41,873 nt of DNA, from NCBI GenBank assembly GCA_964488535.1, contig CAZAUT010000011.1, forward strand, positions 1-41,873, given 5' to 3'. Within the stretch, counting starts at the first letter, position 1, and every line of letters starts with the position of its first letter. Below are positions 38,199-41,873 of the stretch, piece by piece. Origin of the DNA: GWB1-38-13 sp964488535 (GTDB lineage: Bacteria; Patescibacteriota; Microgenomatia; UBA8517). Position numbers and translations under genes: made by a program. The notes under the pieces are model-generated. The model had not been told where the DNA came from. It saw only the letters and a list, made by a program, of their open reading frames with translations, and ran no database searches.

Positions 38199-38405
38199 AC
38201 AAGTTTCGCACATATGTCATTCCGTACATGACAGGTTACCGTACGGTACCTGTCTTGATACGGAATCTTTGACAAGGTCTTAAGCTCCGCTTATATGCAG
38301 AAATTCATTTGTATAGATTCCCGCTTTCCCTCCTTCGCCTTCGGCTTCGTAAGGGCACGGCGCGGGAATGACAAGAGGTTATTTCTGCACAAAATCGAAA
38401 CTCGT
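38199..38405. repeat. MITE-like composite repeat, copy 3, filling the rel-aspS gap
   Basis: Starts ACAAGTTTCGCACATATGTC and ends CTGCACAAAATCGAAACTCG then TA. Contains, as in copy 2, a CATTCCGTAC/GATACGGAAT module with an extra palindrome (GGTTACCGTACGGTACC), CTTAAGCTCCGCTTATATGC, AGAAATTCATTTGTATAGA, and TTCCCGC/GCGGGAATGACA enclosing a GC-rich hairpin (CCTCCTTCGCCTTCGGCTTCG). About 207 bases, from directly after the rel stop to about ten bases before the aspS start. Confidence 0.75.
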
Positions 38406-38406
38406 A

Positions 38407-39948
38407 CTATACTGGATTATCTGCTTTTCTTAAACGTTTTTCAATTTGTCTTTTTGCCTGCGTTGTTTTTACAAAATTAAGCCAATCCTTTGATGGTGGT
38501 TTATAATTCTTTGTTTTTACGATCTCGACAACATCTCCGCTAACTAACTTATAATCCAAAGGTACAATCCTCCCGTTTGCTTTTGAACCCTTTATATACC
38601 CTGAAAGATCTGTGTGGACAGCAAATGCAAAATCAACCGGCGTCGCTCCAACAGGAAGATCGTAGACGTCTCCATTCGGAGAAAATACAAAAATACGTGA
38701 ACTCAACGCGTCAAATTTTACTGCGTTCAGGTACTCTTTCTTATCCTTAATTTCTCTCTGCCAATCAGCAAGTTGCTTTACCCAAGACAGTCTTGAAAAA
38801 GATTTTCCAAACGACAATTTTTCTAAATTTTCTCCACTGATTCCTTTTTTAGACTTCTCTCCCGAATACGCCCAATGTGCAGCAATACCATTTTCCGCTT
38901 CTTCATGCATCTCGAAAGTTCTTATTTGAATTTCGACAATTTTCCCCTCATGTCCAAAAACTTTCGTATGGATAGAGCGATAGCCGTTAGGTTTCGGTTG
39001 AGCGATAAAATCCGATATTCCGATATGGGGAACGGGCTTAAAAAGCCCATGTACTATTCCAAGTGCTTTATAGCAATCGGAGACTGTCTCAACCAATATT
39101 CTCATGGCCATAATATCGTGAATCTTTTCAAAATCCCATTCGATATCCGATCTTTCCAATTTTCTCCAAAGCGAATACAAATGTTTTTTTCTCCCGCTGA
39201 TCGAGCAAATTAGTCCGAATTCGGAAAATTTCAATAAAAGTGTTCTTCTCATTTTTTCAATCTGCTTTTCCGCATTCTTATATACTGCCTTCGAATGTGC
39301 TACAACTTTTTTATATTCCCCGGGAAATACATACGGAAAAGCCAGATCGTCAAGTTCCGCCTTTAATTGTCCCATTCCAAGCCGTTCCGCAAGAGGTGCA
39401 TATATCTCCAGAGTTTCTTCGGCGATCCTTTTCCTTTTCTCATCCGGTACCCCTCTTAACGTTTTCATATTGTGCAGTCTGTCCGCAAGTTTTACCAAAA
39501 TCACCCGTAAATCTTTTGCCATAGCAAAAAACATTTTCCTCAGATTTTCTATAAATTCTTCGTTCATGCTCCCGCGTAGTTTAATGTCGGAGATCTTTGT
39601 TACACCATCTACCAATACTGCCGTTTCTTCACCAAATTCTTTTAATATATCTTCCCTCTTTGCACCTCCATCTTCGATCGAATCGTGCAGCATACCCGCT
39701 GCAATAGTCTCCGTATCTAACTTCCACTCAAAAAGTTTCTTAGACGTTTCCAACCCATGGAGAACAAAAGGTTCCCCTGTAAATCTTTTTTGACCATGAT
39801 GGGCCAAAACCGCAAAATCCCACGCTTTGTCGATGACTGCAACATTAACTCCGCTACCTAATATTCTTTGGCGAAATTTTACGTATTCGCTAGTTATAAG
39901 AGTATCTACATTACTGCCGGACATTTGTTTTAAGTTAATTTTATTCAT
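38407..39948 (-). CDS. Bifunctional (p)ppGpp synthetase/hydrolase, short form (RelA/SpoT family)
   Basis: 513 residues. Hydrolase HD domain with 'AHHGQKRFTGEPFVLHG' (His50), HD pair 88-89 ('MLHDSIEDG') and 'LADRLHNM' (Asp156, Asn160), so ppGpp hydrolysis should work. Synthetase domain 'IHDIMAMRILVET', 'QPKPNGYRSIHTKVFG' and 'EIQIRTFEMHEEAENGIAAH' is also intact. A TGS domain follows (about 418-478), and the protein ends soon after; the helical, zinc-finger and ACT domains of long Rel/SpoT proteins (about 700 residues) are missing. Ribosome-coupled control through those domains is therefore unlikely or altered. Confidence 0.95.
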   Translation of the reverse strand: MNKINLKQMSGSNVDTLITSEYVKFRQRILGSGVNVAVIDKAWDFAVLAHHGQKRFTGEPFVLHGLETSKKLFEWKLDTETIAAGMLHDSIEDGGAKREDILKEFGEETAVLVDGVTKISDIKLRGSMNEEFIENLRKMFFAMAKDLRVILVKLADRLHNMKTLRGVPDEKRKRIAEETLEIYAPLAERLGMGQLKAELDDLAFPYVFPGEYKKVVAHSKAVYKNAEKQIEKMRRTLLLKFSEFGLICSISGRKKHLYSLWRKLERSDIEWDFEKIHDIMAMRILVETVSDCYKALGIVHGLFKPVPHIGISDFIAQPKPNGYRSIHTKVFGHEGKIVEIQIRTFEMHEEAENGIAAHWAYSGEKSKKGISGENLEKLSFGKSFSRLSWVKQLADWQREIKDKKEYLNAVKFDALSSRIFVFSPNGDVYDLPVGATPVDFAFAVHTDLSGYIKGSKANGRIVPLDYKLVSGDVVEIVKTKNYKPPSKDWLNFVKTTQAKRQIEKRLRKADNPV

Positions 39949-40125
39949 TTGGTAAATAATTACTCAATTGTCATATGGATAAATGGTTATATTGTTGGTT
40001 TTAATACTATGAAAATGGTTGTTTGAAATTGGAAAATAGCAATGAATATTGAATATTAGAAAATTGCCAACACAATTCTTCCTAATTTCAATTTTCTATT
40101 TTCCATTACCAATTTCAATTTTCCC
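39949..40125. other. AT-rich low-complexity gap between recJ and rel
   Basis: Contains GAAATTGGAAAATAG (about 40025) and its approximate complements CTATTTTCCATTACCAATTTC and CAATTTTC (about 40095-40115), i.e. word-like inverted repeats; no gene. Confidence 0.6.
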
Positions 40126-41844
40126 TCAACTAATTTCTGTTGAGTCACGAACATCCTTCACTTTCATCTGCAACGTTACATTCCCATTCCAATAATTTTC
40201 CTCTAAATTGTAAACCAAATCCACTTTCATGCCGTTCTCAAACTTTTCCAATTCGTTAAGACAGTTAAATATTACCGCCTCAATGTACTCACTCGTCTTT
40301 TTTAAGGTAAATTTGATATGATTTCCCGATCTGCCCACCTTTTTGACCGAATCAATAACACATCCATAAGTAACAAAAAGCGGTGTCGGATTGCCTATCC
40401 CGAATGGTTCCATTTTTCGAATTTCACTAACCAATTGACGCGACAGATCGTTTTGGGTCAATTCACTGTCTGACTTTAACTTTTTTTCAAGAAGCGAAAT
40501 GTCTATGTTTTTCTCCGCATATTTTTCCAAAACACTGCCAAATTTCTTAAGATCTTTTGTATGGATTGAAAAACCGGCGGCCATTTCGTGACCTCCACCT
40601 CCAAGAAGTAACTCTCCGGCTGATCTGATCGCGTCGATAATTACAAATCCTGGGATCGACCTTGCAGACCCCTTGGAAATCGTTTCTCCTTTTGAGATTA
40701 CGATCGCAGGACGGAAAAACTCATCCACCAATTTGGATGCAGCCAGCCCAATCACACCTTCGTGGTAGTCACCATCAAGAACAATTATTTTACCCATACT
40801 TTTTTTACTCATTTGTATTTTTACCCTCTCAACCACCTCATCAACTGTCTTTTGTCTTCTGGCATTTGTACGGTTGAGAAGCTCTGCCAGTTCAAAGGCC
40901 TTCTTACTGCTTCTGGTACAAAGAAGCCTCAAAGAGTCAATTGCATGTTCAATTCTTCCCATAGCATTAAGCCGTGGAGCGATCATATAGTTTATTTCAT
41001 AAACCCCGATTGCTCCCTTTTTAATTCCTGAAATATCAATCAAAGCATTAAGACCGGCACTTTTCGTGTTATTCAATTCTTCAAGTCCATACTTAACAAT
41101 TGATCTATTAATCCCCGTTAGTTTCATCTGGTCTGCTACAGTTCCCAACGCAGCCAGCTCCAGAAAATCATGTATAACGTATTTTGTATTATGTATAATG
41201 CGAGAGAGTTCACGGATAAGAAACCATGAAATCCCCGCTCCGCAGAGTTTGGTCGTATGAATTATCGCGTAAGCGTCGGGGTATCTTTCACTCTTTTGGT
41301 GATGGTCAATAACAATTACGTCTATCCCTAATTCTCCCGCTTTTTTAATCGCCTCAAAGGCAATTATTCCATTGTCAACGGTTATTATCAATTTTAAATC
41401 GGGGTATTTTTTATGAAGTTCCTCAATACTTCCCGGCTTAATACCATACCCTTCGGAAAATCTGTCGGGGATATATGGCAGCACATCAAGTCCGGTCGAA
41501 TATAAATATTGCCAAATAATTGCGGATGAAGTTACCCCGTCAACATCGTAATCACCAAATATTATAGTTTTTTGTTTTTCCTTTTGAGCAAGTTTTATTC
41601 TTCTTATTACCTTAATTATCGATTTTTCATTGATTCCAGTATCCTTTATTTCTATCTTTTCCGGCCTAGTCGGATTCAAAAATTCCTCCTTTTGTTTTTC
41701 TGTTTCAATCCCCCTGTTTTTTAACAGTGTATTTATAATTTTTTGAATATTATCTTTTTCATTTTGATGTTTGATTTTTGATATTTGATATCTGCAGACT
41801 ACATCCCATTTCCTATATTTTGATTCCAATTTCTGTTTCTTCAT
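40126..41844 (-). CDS. recJ: Single-stranded-DNA-specific exonuclease RecJ
   Basis: 572 residues. DHH phosphoesterase motifs: 'IIFGDYDVDGVTSSAII' (DYDVDG 98-103), 'IITVDNGI' (VDNG 156-159), 'VIDHHQK' (DHH 180-182) and 'LGTVADQM'. The DHHA1 domain ends with 'LLGGGGHEMAAGFSI', and a C-terminal OB-fold (about 470-565) follows. It degrades single-stranded DNA 5' to 3' in recombination and mismatch repair. The length is normal for RecJ. The ATG at 41844 gives an N-terminal extension of about 25 residues with little similarity; a slightly later start is possible. Confidence 0.96.
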   Translation of the reverse strand: MKKQKLESKYRKWDVVCRYQISKIKHQNEKDNIQKIINTLLKNRGIETEKQKEEFLNPTRPEKIEIKDTGINEKSIIKVIRRIKLAQKEKQKTIIFGDYDVDGVTSSAIIWQYLYSTGLDVLPYIPDRFSEGYGIKPGSIEELHKKYPDLKLIITVDNGIIAFEAIKKAGELGIDVIVIDHHQKSERYPDAYAIIHTTKLCGAGISWFLIRELSRIIHNTKYVIHDFLELAALGTVADQMKLTGINRSIVKYGLEELNNTKSAGLNALIDISGIKKGAIGVYEINYMIAPRLNAMGRIEHAIDSLRLLCTRSSKKAFELAELLNRTNARRQKTVDEVVERVKIQMSKKSMGKIIVLDGDYHEGVIGLAASKLVDEFFRPAIVISKGETISKGSARSIPGFVIIDAIRSAGELLLGGGGHEMAAGFSIHTKDLKKFGSVLEKYAEKNIDISLLEKKLKSDSELTQNDLSRQLVSEIRKMEPFGIGNPTPLFVTYGCVIDSVKKVGRSGNHIKFTLKKTSEYIEAVIFNCLNELEKFENGMKVDLVYNLEENYWNGNVTLQMKVKDVRDSTEIS

Positions 41845-41873
41845 ATTCGTATATTACTTGAAGTATAATCAGG

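Noticed and set aside
38189..38275. 29-residue N-terminal extension of AspRS
   Set aside because: Lies in the repeat element and is not homologous to AspRS; the ATG giving MRTLALETKD has a fitting -10 box.

Overview
This AT-rich window reads like a chromosomal segment of a Candidate Phyla Radiation (Patescibacteria, probably Microgenomates-like) bacterium. The evidence is indirect: a compact type IV pilus locus with many pseudopilins, many short secreted or membrane proteins without a named family, an aspartyl-tRNA synthetase that lacks the GAD insertion, a short Rel protein, and gaps filled with palindromic repeats and low-complexity 'words'. There is no rRNA, tRNA or CRISPR array that I can see, so the taxonomic placement is inference.

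Layout. 1-4.3 kb: the decayed end of a BRO/DinD-like gene, a DUF5680 gene with a small membrane protein, a two-domain VOC protein, a gap with a T-box-like signature, an ECF sigma factor with a downstream membrane protein, and a small secreted protein. 4.4-8.5 kb (minus strand): a GT39-like membrane glycosyltransferase, then a redox cluster (DUF5320, DUF134, thioredoxin, thioredoxin-CcdA fusion). 8.5-11.8 kb: a MITE-like repeat, a frameshifted small gene, a NUDIX hydrolase, an orphan gene, a FecR-like protein and a GH18-like protein. 11.9-21.0 kb (minus strand): the pilus locus in the order pilB, pilC, three prepilins, a PilX-like protein, a PilM-PilN fusion, pilO, a small membrane protein and a major-pilin-like gene.

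21.0-29.7 kb is accessory in character. It holds a stand-alone sigma region 4 protein, a coiled-coil protein, an Fe-S PD-(D/E)XK nuclease, TraX, a cupin gene broken at a poly-C tract, a GNAT acetyltransferase with an upstream micro-ORF, an S51 peptidase, an Erm/KsgA-type rRNA methyltransferase broken at another poly-C tract, a Trm11/RlmL-like RNA methyltransferase, and two small exported proteins. Two interleaved pairs of palindromic repeats bracket the methyltransferases. 29.8-41.9 kb is more housekeeping: a four-gene cluster ending in an OmpR-type two-component system, gltX, an exported orphan, a D,D-carboxypeptidase, aspS, a bifunctional Rel and recJ.

The most striking signals are: (1) a recurrent -10 box (often extended, TGnTATAAT-like) ending only 6-10 nt before the start codon of at least nine genes, which predicts leaderless mRNAs next to genes with strong Shine-Dalgarno sites; (2) a composite inverted-repeat element (about 120-210 bp) in three near-complete and several partial copies; (3) an in-frame 48-bp repeat insertion in the PilX-like gene; (4) two genes out of frame by one base at poly-C runs of 8 and 9.
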